Shown piece after piece: positions 8,253 through 16,565 of a DNA stretch of 63,224 nt; position 1 is the first letter of the stretch; each line of letters begins with the position of its first letter. A program made the position numbers and the translations under genes. The DNA is taken from NCBI GenBank assembly GCA_964613745.1, contig CAZTJA010000010.1, forward strand, positions 1 through 63,224, written 5' to 3'. This DNA comes from CAZTJA01 sp964613745 (GTDB lineage Bacteria; Desulfobacterota; Desulfomonilia; Desulfomonilales; Desulfomonilaceae). The notes under the pieces are model-generated. The model was not told where the DNA came from. It saw nothing but the letters and a program-made list of their open reading frames with translations, and made no database searches.

Positions 8253-8735
8253 ATGCCGTACCTGGTTGATGGAAATAACTTGATGCATGCACTCCTACCT
8301 CGTAATGCATCATTTGAGCATTCCCGAAGGGAGCTGCTCAAGATTCTAGCTCGGTTCGCAGCAGCAAAGAAATCCAAAGTGAAATTGGTATTTGACGGAG
8401 TAGAGGACGATGAACTCCCCGAGGGCATCAAGTATAAGGGCGTTAAAGTCCTTTATGCACGTCCAGGTTCCGACGCCGACTCACGAATCAAGGATATTGT
8501 AAGACGTGCATCTTATAAACGCGACCTCACTCTAGTGACTTCCGATAGAGAATTGTCGCAGTACGCCAAATCAAAAGGAGCCAAGGTAATAGCTTCTCAA
8601 AAATTCAGCACGCTCGTGTGTCAGTCCATTCATTCAGCCGACAAATTTGGAGACAAAAAGGGTCTTTCGGAAGTGGATGTCCAGGAATGGCTGGCCTATT
8701 TTAACAAAAATGACGTAGATAAGGATCCCCGCTGA
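8253..8735 (+). CDS. NYN domain ribonuclease (YacP/Rae1-like)
   Basis: This 160-residue protein has the PIN-like NYN fold. Acidic residues expected at a metal site lie in LVDGNNLMH (residues 4-12), VFDGVED (about 46-52), SDADSRIKDIV (about 72-82) and TSDREL (about 94-99). The best-known relatives, Bacillus YacP/Rae1, are ribosome-associated endonucleases that cleave mRNA. The C-terminus carries an acidic helix with QEWLAYF. The next gene begins four bases after the stop, so the two are co-transcribed. Start choice follows the conserved DGNN motif near the N-terminus. Confidence 0.82.
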   Translation: MPYLVDGNNLMHALLPRNASFEHSRRELLKILARFAAAKKSKVKLVFDGVEDDELPEGIKYKGVKVLYARPGSDADSRIKDIVRRASYKRDLTLVTSDRELSQYAKSKGAKVIASQKFSTLVCQSIHSADKFGDKKGLSEVDVQEWLAYFNKNDVDKDPR

Positions 8736-8739
8736 AGTA

Positions 8740-9537
8740 GTGACAACCTCAAACAACCTCTTAGCGCAGCCTAACTCCTCTTGTATCTTGATGAAAGAGA
8801 TTCTGGAACGATACGGCGCGATTGTTGCCTTTTCCACCAGACTGGGTGGCGTTTCAAAGGCCCCCTTCGACAGTCTGAACTTTTCAAAAGCCTCTGGGGA
8901 CGACATTGATGACGTGAACAAGAATTTGGAGCTTTTCTCCAAAAGCCTCGGTTTCGGTCTTGAGCGGCTGGTTATACTAAAACAGATCCATTCGGATATC
9001 ATCATTGTAGCCGATCCTGAAGCTAAGGAACGGCAAACCGCCGATGCCGTTATTACCGTAGATTCAGACCTGATGTTGGGTATAAAAACCGCTGATTGCA
9101 TCCCGGTAATGTTGATAGACCCGATCACGAGAATGTGCGCCGCTGTTCACGCAGGACGGGTGGGTACATCTTTGGGCATTACAAGAAAAACGGTTTCACG
9201 AATGGTGCATATGGGTGTAAATCCGGCAAATCTTATCGCAGTCATAGGACCGGGAATCGGCAGGTGCTGTTATGAAATAAACGGAAGCATTGCGGGGGAC
9301 TTCATTGATCTTCGTCCCGAGCTGGATTCTTTTTTGACAAGATCAAATGACGATGGAAATTTTTATCTGGATTTGAAGGGCGCGAATATATGGGATTTGG
9401 TTGAAACGGGTGTTTGCATGGACAGAATACATAACATAGATCTGTGCACTGCATGCAGAAAAGATCTCTTTTTCTCGTATAGACGAGACGGCGGCAGAAC
9501 CGGGAGACACCTGTCCGTAGTCGGCTTTGCTCGTTGA
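8740..9537 (+). CDS. pgeF: PgeF/YfiH-family laccase-domain protein
   Basis: This 265-residue protein belongs to the YfiH (DUF152) family. Members have purine nucleoside phosphorylase/adenosine deaminase-like activity or, as PgeF, remove misincorporated L-serine from peptidoglycan precursors. The zinc ligands are in place: His84 in KQIHSD, Cys120 in TADC and His137 in VHAG. The motif after the last ligand reads HAGRVGT where most relatives have HAGWRGT, so a usually conserved tryptophan is lost. The gene begins with GTG at 8740, four bases after the NYN gene. It is convergent with the glycosidase-like gene, with a 15-base gap and no obvious terminator. Confidence 0.85.
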   Translation: MTTSNNLLAQPNSSCILMKEILERYGAIVAFSTRLGGVSKAPFDSLNFSKASGDDIDDVNKNLELFSKSLGFGLERLVILKQIHSDIIIVADPEAKERQTADAVITVDSDLMLGIKTADCIPVMLIDPITRMCAAVHAGRVGTSLGITRKTVSRMVHMGVNPANLIAVIGPGIGRCCYEINGSIAGDFIDLRPELDSFLTRSNDDGNFYLDLKGANIWDLVETGVCMDRIHNIDLCTACRKDLFFSYRRDGGRTGRHLSVVGFAR

Positions 9538-9552
9538 TAATGGGTTTTACGG

Positions 9553-10758
9553 CTATTTCTCGTAAAAGGCGAAAAAGTCCTTCATATATCCCTGATCATA
9601 GCGCTTCATAGTATAGGTCAATTGTTCCGGCGAGAGTCTTTCTCTTTTCACTATTTTGTTTGCTTCATTCCGGAAATAAAAATTGCAGACTATGTTGTGG
9701 ATATTAGCATCCCCGTGAATGGCTCTTTTGCAGCCCGCCAGAATCAGTGCCTTTGCCAGGTCCTTTGTGCTCACGTGGTGCCCCATTGCAAACACAAGGT
9801 TACCGTCGGCTCTTATCCCAAACGCAGTACGGTTCGCTAGGAACCAAAACTTGTTTCCCATGGTACTGCGACCTTTATCATCTATGAGGAATCCACCTAA
9901 ACCTATTTCCGAGTCGGATAGTTTGCCGCCCTTGAGCACCTGTTCCACGACGGTCCCGTCTTTAACTATCAGATGTCTCAATTGACGAGCGTCTTTCACC
10001 AGGTGCGTCGGTATATCATCGGACCATTCGAGCACATCAACGGAATCATCTTTGTAGACAACCATTGTAGCCATACCGGGAACCATAGGATAGACTGCCT
10101 GGCCTCGAAAAATGGCTCCAGCACCTCTGGAATGCTGCTGCATCCACATGGCGTTGGTTATGGCAACGATTTTGGACAGATCTTCCGTTTCCGATATATT
10201 GGAAATATTGTAGATTCCTGGTTCCGTTTGACCGATGAACAATTTCGGTTTGACTTTTTTCATATCAAAAACGGTCATGTACACGATCGAGTTGGGGAAT
10301 TCGACACTGGGACGATAGACGGTCTTATAAGCGAGAGGCTTGCCGTCCAGGTAGGATGCAGGTACGTTTTCCGCACTCCATATTCCTTCTCCTTCGAGTG
10401 CCGGTGAAGTGTAAAGTGCCGGAATATCGGCAGGTTTTCGAAAAGCTCCGTCCTGCATCGGCTCTGAATCCGGGGCTTGCGAAGCTTTCGCTTTAGCAAT
10501 AGCTTCTTCGAATTCAGCTTTCATTTTCTCGGCTTCACCGTCGTCAACGTAATCATCGACGGAAACTTGCGTCAGAAGGGATTCCAGCCAACTCAGAAAT
10601 GGGCTGTTCTCGGTGGATTCGTACTCGCGGTCGAACGTAGCGGGCGCTAAGTCTGATTTGGCCATCAATTCTCGGGCTGTAGAAATACCACTATTGAAAA
10701 GAAAAGTTCCTGCACACAGTAATGAAACAGCGATATTTTTTGATGTCTTGTTGAGCAA
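9553..10758 (-). CDS. Secreted phosphodiester glycosidase-like (NAGPA domain) protein
   Basis: This is a 401-residue exported protein. The N-terminus is a signal peptide (MLNKTSKN, hydrophobic core, cleavage near residue 28). An acidic, Ala/Lys-rich linker follows to about residue 110. The C-terminal half resembles the NAGPA/DUF2233 domain, which hydrolyses phosphodiester-linked sugars: an AITNAMWM segment, RTAFGIRADGN, and a HGDAN motif near residue 353. A role in trimming surface glycans or wall polymers is plausible but inferred. It is a single gene with an upstream promoter and a nearby inverted repeat. Confidence 0.65.
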   Translation of the reverse strand: MLNKTSKNIAVSLLCAGTFLFNSGISTARELMAKSDLAPATFDREYESTENSPFLSWLESLLTQVSVDDYVDDGEAEKMKAEFEEAIAKAKASQAPDSEPMQDGAFRKPADIPALYTSPALEGEGIWSAENVPASYLDGKPLAYKTVYRPSVEFPNSIVYMTVFDMKKVKPKLFIGQTEPGIYNISNISETEDLSKIVAITNAMWMQQHSRGAGAIFRGQAVYPMVPGMATMVVYKDDSVDVLEWSDDIPTHLVKDARQLRHLIVKDGTVVEQVLKGGKLSDSEIGLGGFLIDDKGRSTMGNKFWFLANRTAFGIRADGNLVFAMGHHVSTKDLAKALILAGCKRAIHGDANIHNIVCNFYFRNEANKIVKRERLSPEQLTYTMKRYDQGYMKDFFAFYEK

Positions 10759-11081
10759 AGATATTCTCCACTTAGATCAACAGAGATCTCTTATTTTTAA
10801 TGAGTATTGATGAAGACCGAAAGCATAAAAAAAGCCGATTCGATGCCGATTAGGCAACTATCCGCTCAAATTGCACGTTGAAAACAAACAGATAAATTAT
10901 AACAAACAACGTGTAAAAACACAATTGTTTAGCTGTTTACACCTTCCAAGATGCAAAATTACCGGGAGCCGATTACAATGTCAATGAAAAAGGGATCGGT
11001 ATAAAGACTTAGGAAAAACAAACGCTTTGCAGATAATACATAAAGTGGATAAACGCAATTAACGTGAACAAATTGAATCTA
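10759..11081. other. AT-rich spacer with promoter and inverted repeat
   Basis: No gene is seen in these 323 bases. The spacer carries the promoter of the glycosidase-like gene (10896-10924) and a perfect 7-bp inverted repeat, CACGTTG at 10874-10880 and CAACGTG at 10907-10913, that brackets the -10 element. A weaker stem lies at about 10911-10942. Confidence 0.5.
10896..10924 (-). promoter_or_regulatory. Promoter with consensus -10, bracketed by inverted repeat
   Basis: On the minus strand TATAAT (10896-10901) is preceded after 17 bases by TTGTGT (10919-10924). The -10 is perfect and the -35 is weak. Arms of a 7-bp inverted repeat lie on both sides of the -10 (10874-10880, 10907-10913), a possible operator. 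Confidence 0.45.
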
Positions 11082-11657
11082 TTATGGAAGCATATCATAT
11101 ATATCCACAGGGGTAAAATCCAGGAGCTCAAAAATGACGTTTTCCAGGCGCTGAGTCTCTTGTTTCATTATGTTTAATCTTCTGATTGATTCCTCATTTT
11201 TGCCGTAAGTCTCTTCAAGGTACAAGAAACGATCATTTAGACTAACCACCTCGTCATGGACTACTCGCTTATCCGCATAAAACAGCACGTGCTCTTCGGC
11301 TATGGGATCTTCTTTGCTCCCCCGCAAAATAACGTGCTGCACAACTATACCGGCCACAAGACCGAATCCCTCACCGGTGAGAATTTGTTCGCCCCGAATA
11401 TCGTGGTAGCCACCCCCCTCTATGATGCACGGATATTTACCAATATCGTGGAGCAAGCATGAAGCACACAGAAGATCCATGCTGATTCCATGGTCGCGGC
11501 GAAGGAGCCCCTCCGCGAGAATCTTTGCCACATCCCGCACTCTTTTAGAATGAGCTATTATGTGAATGGGGGTGTTGTATTTTTCTAATAATTCCAAACA
11601 TTCCGTTTCGGTCGGTATGGTTTCGACTCGAACCTGCCGGTCAGTTATGCGGGTCAT
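11082..11657 (-). CDS. HD-domain metal-dependent phosphohydrolase
   Basis: The 191-residue protein starts at ATG 11657, which has GAGGGG six bases upstream; the longer frame lacks a site. It has the HDIG-type pattern: His36 in AHSKRVRDVA and the metal pair His70-Asp71 in LLHDIGK, followed by GGYHDIRG and a further histidine in VVQHV at about residue 106. Family members hydrolyse phosphate esters of nucleotides; the substrate here is unknown. The C-terminal 70 residues are helical. An extended -10 promoter lies just upstream, so the gene can be expressed apart from the OMP gene before it. Confidence 0.82.
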   Translation of the reverse strand: MTRITDRQVRVETIPTETECLELLEKYNTPIHIIAHSKRVRDVAKILAEGLLRRDHGISMDLLCASCLLHDIGKYPCIIEGGGYHDIRGEQILTGEGFGLVAGIVVQHVILRGSKEDPIAEEHVLFYADKRVVHDEVVSLNDRFLYLEETYGKNEESIRRLNIMKQETQRLENVIFELLDFTPVDIYDMLP

Positions 11658-11682
11658 GATTCCCCTCGATAACTTTTGAATG

Positions 11683-11691
11683 ATTATAGCA
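11683..11691 (-). promoter_or_regulatory. Extended -10 promoter of the HD gene
   Basis: On the minus strand TGC is followed directly by a perfect TATAAT, about 25 bases upstream of the HD start codon. No good -35 is present, which fits an extended -10 promoter. Confidence 0.4.
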
Positions 11692-11793
11692 ATTGGAAAG
11701 TCGCAAAAAAAGCTTTTAGAATGAAAAATCGGAATGGTAGTTGAGGTGGGAATGCCGAGGAATGAACCGCCTCGGCATGTGAATCGCAACTGT

Positions 11794-12744
11794 TTAGAAG
11801 ATGAATCCTAGTTCACCGTAAGGTCCGTTTACGTACGCTTCAATTTTTTCGTCATCGCTGCTCTTGATCCACGCATAGTCGAACAAGTATCCGGCAGTGA
11901 TGTAAGGACGAATAGAAGGAGCGGGTCCGCCGCATGTCCCGGAATTCATGTCGGGAAACACTTTGCCTTCCGCCGCTATTTTGAAGCCGTTAACGAGTCC
12001 CGGTGTAATATTGTAAGTGCCTTTGACTCTGAGAAATAATTGATTAAACGGAGCATATTCAACGACACCTCCGAAACCGGGCCATCCAACCAAGCGGGTA
12101 TCCTTCGTTTCAGAGTCGGCAATGTCGTTTGGCCCTCGGTATCGCACTTTGATTTCGGAAACCCAAAGCTCTGTGGTCAAAAGTGCACCAAGCCGGTAAT
12201 TGCATCCCTGCACCAGATAATATTCAATATCTTGACGTATGTTAAAGGGGTTTATTTGCCAGTAAGTGGATGAACCTGCGGGAATTATCGCACCCCCCAT
12301 ATTTAATCTCGACGGAATGATTCCGTAACCACTGTCGGGTCGGGGGATAGATCCTGTGTAGGTAAGAGCAAAATTCGGGGAAAGTCTCAAGGCGCCGTAA
12401 AACTCTCCTATTACCAGATTGCGAGCAAAGTTCAGGTCGCGAACGAAATCTATATTTGCCCGGCCGTCGTCAAAAACAATTTTGAAGTAGTTCGTCGAGT
12501 AAAATGCACGCGCCCCGAGTTCATAATTCCATTTACAATCCGTCTGCGGAAAACACGGACCCATGATAGGAGGTGGACAAGCCGGACCGCCGACCATTGG
12601 CGGACATGCGGATCCCATCATGCCGGCCTGAGGAGTCATAGGGGCCATCGGGGACAAAGCCGGCTGCCAGGCGAAGGCCTGTGAAGCAAAGACAAGAAGC
12701 AGCAAGATCTGCACTATTGGTACGAGGACTTTCTTGCATTTCAT
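11794..12744 (-). CDS. Outer-membrane beta-barrel protein (OMP paralogue 2)
   Basis: This is a 316-residue secreted barrel. ATG 12744 is chosen for the GGGAGGT site about nine bases upstream and the clear signal peptide (MKCKKV, cleavage near AFA/WQP). The mature N-terminus is Pro/Met/Cys-rich with two CPP units, then CKWNYELGARAFY opens the barrel. It ends in GELGFIF, a BAM-type terminal phenylalanine. GGAIIPAGSS followed by an aromatic strand aligns with the equivalent segment of the proteins at 1417-2472 and 19551-20360. After the stop a 9-bp stem (11752-11760 with 11770-11778) without a U-tract may protect the 3' end. Function is unknown. Confidence 0.75.
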   Translation of the reverse strand: MKCKKVLVPIVQILLLLVFASQAFAWQPALSPMAPMTPQAGMMGSACPPMVGGPACPPPIMGPCFPQTDCKWNYELGARAFYSTNYFKIVFDDGRANIDFVRDLNFARNLVIGEFYGALRLSPNFALTYTGSIPRPDSGYGIIPSRLNMGGAIIPAGSSTYWQINPFNIRQDIEYYLVQGCNYRLGALLTTELWVSEIKVRYRGPNDIADSETKDTRLVGWPGFGGVVEYAPFNQLFLRVKGTYNITPGLVNGFKIAAEGKVFPDMNSGTCGGPAPSIRPYITAGYLFDYAWIKSSDDEKIEAYVNGPYGELGFIF

Positions 12745-12779
12745 GTGCGGCGACCTCCCGGGGTCTGGAATATAAAAAT

Positions 12780-12809
12780 ATAATATCATATAGTGCAATA
12801 TTTTAGCAA
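12780..12809 (-). promoter_or_regulatory. Possible promoter of OMP gene 2
   Basis: On the minus strand TTGCTA (12804-12809) is followed after 18 bases by TATTAT (12780-12785), about 35 bases upstream of the start codon. The region is very AT-rich, so chance matches are likely. Confidence 0.3.
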
Positions 12810-13130
12810 TATAAATGTAGGTATCAAATTAAATAATCAACGTAATATGTTGTAGTTGTAATAATAAATCACCAAACCAAGCACTCGGTAAACAAATTCA
12901 GTGCGTTAACAAGAAAATGGTCAATGTGTTCCCATTTGAAATTGTAAGTAGCTTTAATTCGATAGCTCTTTAGAAGATCATGGGCTGGATTTCTGCGAGT
13001 CGAGATTGCCAATATGAGTTGAACGCGATATATTACATTCGGCGGTGATAAAGCGGCTACGCAGTATTTTAGGATGAGAAGGTCATAACGATTTTATTGG
13101 TCCGCCTTTGGACCTTAACAATAGGTTACT
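12810..13130. other. Divergent spacer without recognised features
   Basis: These 321 bases between OMP gene 2 and the next plus-strand gene are AT-rich. I see no further gene, tRNA or strong hairpin. Confidence 0.4.
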
Positions 13131-13436
13131 ATGCTGAAAGAACATTTAAACGATCTTAAGTCCCGCTGGAATCCCAAGGAACGAAGATCGGGAAACTACG
13201 ATCCGGTGATTTTCCTTGAAACGCCCGAGCAAGCCCGAAAATTGCTCACGCATCTCCAAAGGGAATTGGACAAGGCCAAAAAAGAGAAAAATCGTGAACT
13301 TGAATTAGAGCTTTCCCAAACACTGCAAAGAGTAGAGAACCTTTCAAAGCAGTTTTTTAGGTGGGAACAAAGCATAACTCGCTCACTGGAAAACGAGGAC
13401 CTCAGAGAAATTAAGAAGCTTCCTCTTCATTTCTAA
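13131..13436 (+). CDS. Small coiled-coil protein, unknown
   Basis: This 101-residue charged protein has a central heptad-like helix (about residues 32-85: QARKLLTHLQ, then many Lys/Glu and regularly spaced Leu). There is no signal peptide and no cysteine. I recognise no family. The ribosome-binding site is weak, but composition and codon use are coding-like. It lies 50 bases upstream of another small acidic gene, so the two may be co-transcribed. Confidence 0.6.
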   Translation: MLKEHLNDLKSRWNPKERRSGNYDPVIFLETPEQARKLLTHLQRELDKAKKEKNRELELELSQTLQRVENLSKQFFRWEQSITRSLENEDLREIKKLPLHF

Positions 13437-13486
13437 TTCTTCGTGTATTACTATCCAAAACAAACAGACCCATTCAGGAGTTTTAG

Positions 13487-13801
13487 ATGGAATTGGAAGA
13501 GATGAGTCGTGAGCAGTTGATCGGCTTGATTCGCGAAATGCAATCGTACATGGACAGCGTCATTGTTTTTTGGGGCGACAAGAAGGAATTTCTTGAAACA
13601 TTCAAGGGAATTGCCGCAAATGAAGGAGATGAATATACGTCCGAGGAGTCGGCTTGCGCAAAGACCATCATTGAGAAAGACGGCGCTTTTGACGACTTTT
13701 TGGAATTACTGAGAGACTCTTTTGATAGAGGCGGAATTAATTACGCAATTTCGGAAAAAATCAGTTCTATTATGGAAGAAGTAGCCGGCAGGCACACCTG
13801 A
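13487..13801 (+). CDS. Small acidic protein, unknown
   Basis: This 104-residue acidic cytosolic protein has CAGGAG seven bases before its ATG. Helices are predicted throughout: an N-terminal EEMSREQLIGLIREMQ helix, an aromatic VIVFWGDKKEF segment, and a C-terminal helix ending near EEVAGRHT. There is no catalytic motif. No family is recognised. It sits between the coiled-coil gene and a secreted helical protein. Confidence 0.6.
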   Translation: MELEEMSREQLIGLIREMQSYMDSVIVFWGDKKEFLETFKGIAANEGDEYTSEESACAKTIIEKDGAFDDFLELLRDSFDRGGINYAISEKISSIMEEVAGRHT

Positions 13802-13950
13802 TTCAACCACATCACATGTAGGACAAGATCGATTAATCAATTATTTGGTGGAAATTTGTCTAGTATTGGTTTATATATGATTTGAACTGTCTCTTACAAT
13901 GTAAAATTATCAAAGTAAGTTGGACATCATCGTGAAAGGAGATTGGTAGA

Positions 13951-14535
13951 GTGAGATCCATGAGGAATCCGTTCTCGTTGGTGCCGGTATTTTTGGCATT
14001 AACTCTGAGTCTCATTTCGGTGCCGGTTTACTCCGAGAATGAAGATTGTCCTGCGGCCATCGCCAAGTGGGAACAAGCATATCAGGAATTGAGAAACAAG
14101 CTCCAAGAATTCGGTACAATAGCACAGACTCCTGTCGATAGAATTGTTCAGCGGCCTCTCATTCAGACCGGTAACGACAAGACGATTGCCGGACAGGTTG
14201 CGGAAGCCCTCGGTGTAAAGGAAAATTTGCTTACTGAGAAGCGCAAAGAATGTCGTACTCTCATGAATTTAGAAAATCAGATCTTCAATGACATTCAGGA
14301 ATGCATGCAAAATGCAAAAGGTTCTAAGGACAAGGATTTCAAGAATTTTACTAAGAAACGCCAAACTCTGCTCGAAAAAGCGGTTCTCGCTTTAGCGGAA
14401 GTGAAAGAAGTAGAAGGAAAAGAAACGGCATTATCTTACGCGGATCCCTACCGCGATCCGAACGATCCAAACCGCAGCGCCAATAATTACTGGCAGAGTT
14501 ACCAACAGATGTATCGCCGATGGTGGGGTCATTGA
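13951..14535 (+). CDS. Secreted helical protein, unknown
   Basis: This 194-residue exported protein uses a GTG start placed eight bases after AAGGAGA. The signal peptide runs to about residue 28 (PVYS/EN). The mature part is mostly charged helix with three cysteines (DCPAA, ECRTL, ECMQN) at spacings that could pair in the periplasm. The C-terminus is Tyr/Trp/Asn-rich, with DPYRDPNDPNRS and QQMYRRWWGH. No domain is recognised. The tRNA-Met promoter begins 30 bases after the stop. Confidence 0.65.
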   Translation: MRSMRNPFSLVPVFLALTLSLISVPVYSENEDCPAAIAKWEQAYQELRNKLQEFGTIAQTPVDRIVQRPLIQTGNDKTIAGQVAEALGVKENLLTEKRKECRTLMNLENQIFNDIQECMQNAKGSKDKDFKNFTKKRQTLLEKAVLALAEVKEVEGKETALSYADPYRDPNDPNRSANNYWQSYQQMYRRWWGH

Positions 14536-14564
14536 GACCGGGTTTCGGCACTGCAGTCTTGAAC

Positions 14565-14593
14565 TTGACACCTCAATTTTCGGAGTATATAAT
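14565..14593 (+). promoter_or_regulatory. Perfect consensus sigma-70 promoter of tRNA-Met
   Basis: TTGACA (14565-14570), a 17-base spacer and TATAAT (14588-14593) match the consensus exactly. The predicted transcript start is about eight bases upstream of the tRNA, consistent with strong constitutive expression. Confidence 0.85.
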
Positions 14594-14608
14594 AAAAAAT
14601 TACATTTG

Positions 14609-14684
14609 GGGCCCATAGCTCAGCTGGTAGAGCTCCCGGCTCATAACCGGTCGGTCCCTGGTTCGAATCCAGGTGGGCCCACCA
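14609..14684 (+). tRNA. tRNA-Met (CAT), CCA encoded
   Basis: The cloverleaf is complete. The acceptor GGGCCCA (14609-14615) pairs with TGGGCCC (14674-14680), and A-CCA is encoded at 14681-14684. The D-arm is GCTC/GAGC, the anticodon loop CTCATAA (anticodon CAT) and the T-loop TTCGAAT. The acceptor is fully paired and the anticodon stem lacks the three G-C pairs of initiator tRNA, so elongator Met is favoured. The outermost anticodon-stem position looks like a C-U mismatch. A lysidine-modified Ile tRNA cannot be strictly excluded. Confidence 0.92.
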
Positions 14685-14810
14685 TTTTATCCCCGAGAGA
14701 AGGTCCTTGAGTTTCAGACTTACGTGCTTTTGATCCTTGTAAGACCTTTCGGCAAATCATTGGAACAAAAAAGAATTATCATATATCAACTCTTTCGCCC
14801 TGATTTCTCT

Positions 14811-14852
14811 AAAATCACGGGGAGCCGGTCAGAAGCTCCCCGTGATTTTTTT
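14811..14852 (+). terminator. Strong intrinsic terminator
   Basis: A 15-bp stem (14811-14825 with 14835-14849, nine-base loop) is followed by a run of T. It lies 126 bases after the tRNA and is almost certainly its terminator. The leading A-run could also serve the opposite strand. Confidence 0.88.
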
Positions 14853-14899
14853 TTGCCTTCAAACAGAAAAATGCAACTTTTATATGAACGGAGCACTAC

Positions 14900-15691
14900 T
14901 TGGCCCAAGGAGTAAGACTCTCTGACATTGTGGAATTGGCGGATCGCCTCTTTCCGTTTGAACTTGCCGAAAAATGGGACAACTGCGGAATTCAGATTGG
15001 CGATCCCAATTCAATTGTTCACGGAATCGGGTTCGCCCTTGATCCTACCCCCTCAACCATCTATGCCGCACACTGCAACGACTGCAACTTGTTGATTACA
15101 CATCACCCCGCGATCCTAAAATCTGTTTTACGAATTATTCCTGATTCATTTGTAGGGCGGACAATTTTCGAGTCCTTCAAGTGGGGAGTCAGCTTAGTTG
15201 CCCTCCATACGAATTTCGATGCAGCACCGGGCGGATTGAATGATTCTCTTGCGGGTATGCTGAAGCTCACGGATATTCGTGTGCCTTCACCTGCAAATTG
15301 CGCGCGAACGGGAAAATTGGCCGAACCAACCTCTCTTTGCACTTTGGCAAAGGACTTGAAAGCTCAATTCAATTCGGAAACCCTTCGGTTTATCGGTGAT
15401 GCCGACAAGAAGATAGAGTCGGTGTTTCTGGCTTGCGGAAGTGGATCAGGCTATTTGCCGGAGGCTCTGCAGTTCGGCAGTGACGTGATGATCACCGGAG
15501 ACATCAAATACCACACTGCAAGAGAATCAATGGAATTGGGATTATCACTAATCGATGTTGGACATTTTCCCCTGGAGATAATGTCGGTCAAGTTGCTCAA
15601 AGAAGCATTTGAACGAGAGCTGGATTCAGCCGGTTTGAAGATACCGTGCATAGAATGTAATAACGAAAACGACCCGTTTCAGGGCTTATAA
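14900..15691 (+). CDS. Nif3-like dinuclear metal protein
   Basis: This 263-residue member of the Nif3/YbgI (GTP cyclohydrolase I type 2-like) family forms hexameric toroids with two metals per subunit; its cell role is still unclear. The expected ligands are visible: His68-His69 in LITHHP, Asp107 in HTNFDAAPGG, and the C-terminal GHFPLE near residue 225. The start is TTG at 14900, with GGAG seven bases upstream. A zinc-ribbon protein follows after 15 bases, a pairing common in Desulfobacterota and suggestive of one operon. Confidence 0.88.
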   Translation: MAQGVRLSDIVELADRLFPFELAEKWDNCGIQIGDPNSIVHGIGFALDPTPSTIYAAHCNDCNLLITHHPAILKSVLRIIPDSFVGRTIFESFKWGVSLVALHTNFDAAPGGLNDSLAGMLKLTDIRVPSPANCARTGKLAEPTSLCTLAKDLKAQFNSETLRFIGDADKKIESVFLACGSGSGYLPEALQFGSDVMITGDIKYHTARESMELGLSLIDVGHFPLEIMSVKLLKEAFERELDSAGLKIPCIECNNENDPFQGL

Positions 15692-15706
15692 TAGGGAGGA
15701 ACTCCG

Positions 15707-16456
15707 TTGAAAGAGCAAATTCAACTTCTTATAGAGCTTCAAGAGATAGACAGTAAAATCGACGTCCATGAGAAAGACGTGGCGAGACTTCCCCAAGCGG
15801 TTCAAGAACTCGCACGAAATTTGGTAGTGCTTCGTCGCGAAGTCGCTGAAATCAAGAGCAAGCTGGAACAGATCCGGGCGGATCTCTCCAAAAAAGAACA
15901 GGCCTTGGCTATTGAGCAGGAAAAAATTAGAAAATCCGAAAGACGGCTGTTAAGCATTAAAAATCAAAAAGAACTAAATGCCTTAAACCGGGAAATCAAA
16001 CTCGGCAAGAAGGTGGTCGGAGAAATTGAAGATTCCATTTTGACCTTTATGACGGAGATAGAATCCCTCACCAAATCATCCGAAAGAAAAGAAGCTGAAT
16101 ATGCCGGATTGGAGACGGAGCACCTCTCGAAGAAAACCGAGGCCGACCAAGTGATCAAGTCCGGTGAACAGGAGCTGAAGGAGCTTAAGTCCAGCAGACA
16201 AGACCTCATCTCGGGCATCGATAGGGATATACTGAAGAGATACGAAATTGTCAAAAGAGGTCGCGGCAATGCAGTGGCGCCTCTGGAAAGCGGCATATGT
16301 TCAGGATGTCACATGTCAATTCCTCCACAGTTGAATATTCGAGTACTCAAGCAAGAGGAACTAATTGCCTGCCCAAATTGTCAGCGGCTTTTGTATGCAC
16401 GACCTGAGGATATCCCCCAGCAGAACAATTTGGAAGCCTCAGGAGGTTCTCGCTAA
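15707..16456 (+). CDS. Coiled-coil protein with C-terminal C4 zinc ribbon
   Basis: The 249-residue protein starts with TTG behind GGGAGGA. A long antiparallel coiled coil spans about residues 10-180. The C-terminal zinc ribbon has CSGC (Cys198, Cys201) and CPNC (Cys222, Cys225). It belongs to the DUF164/C4-type zinc-ribbon family, seen as a tethering or nucleic-acid-binding factor of unknown detail. It is the second gene after the Nif3-like gene; glgB follows after a 109-base gap. Confidence 0.85.
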   Translation: MKEQIQLLIELQEIDSKIDVHEKDVARLPQAVQELARNLVVLRREVAEIKSKLEQIRADLSKKEQALAIEQEKIRKSERRLLSIKNQKELNALNREIKLGKKVVGEIEDSILTFMTEIESLTKSSERKEAEYAGLETEHLSKKTEADQVIKSGEQELKELKSSRQDLISGIDRDILKRYEIVKRGRGNAVAPLESGICSGCHMSIPPQLNIRVLKQEELIACPNCQRLLYARPEDIPQQNNLEASGGSR

Positions 16457-16565
16457 TTGTTAGGATGACAAACAGAAGGAAGTTACGATAAACGTGCTAT
16501 ATGCGAACATTAATTAGTAGCAGAATTACTATACCGACGCTCCGAAGCGTATGAGGTAACTCTTC

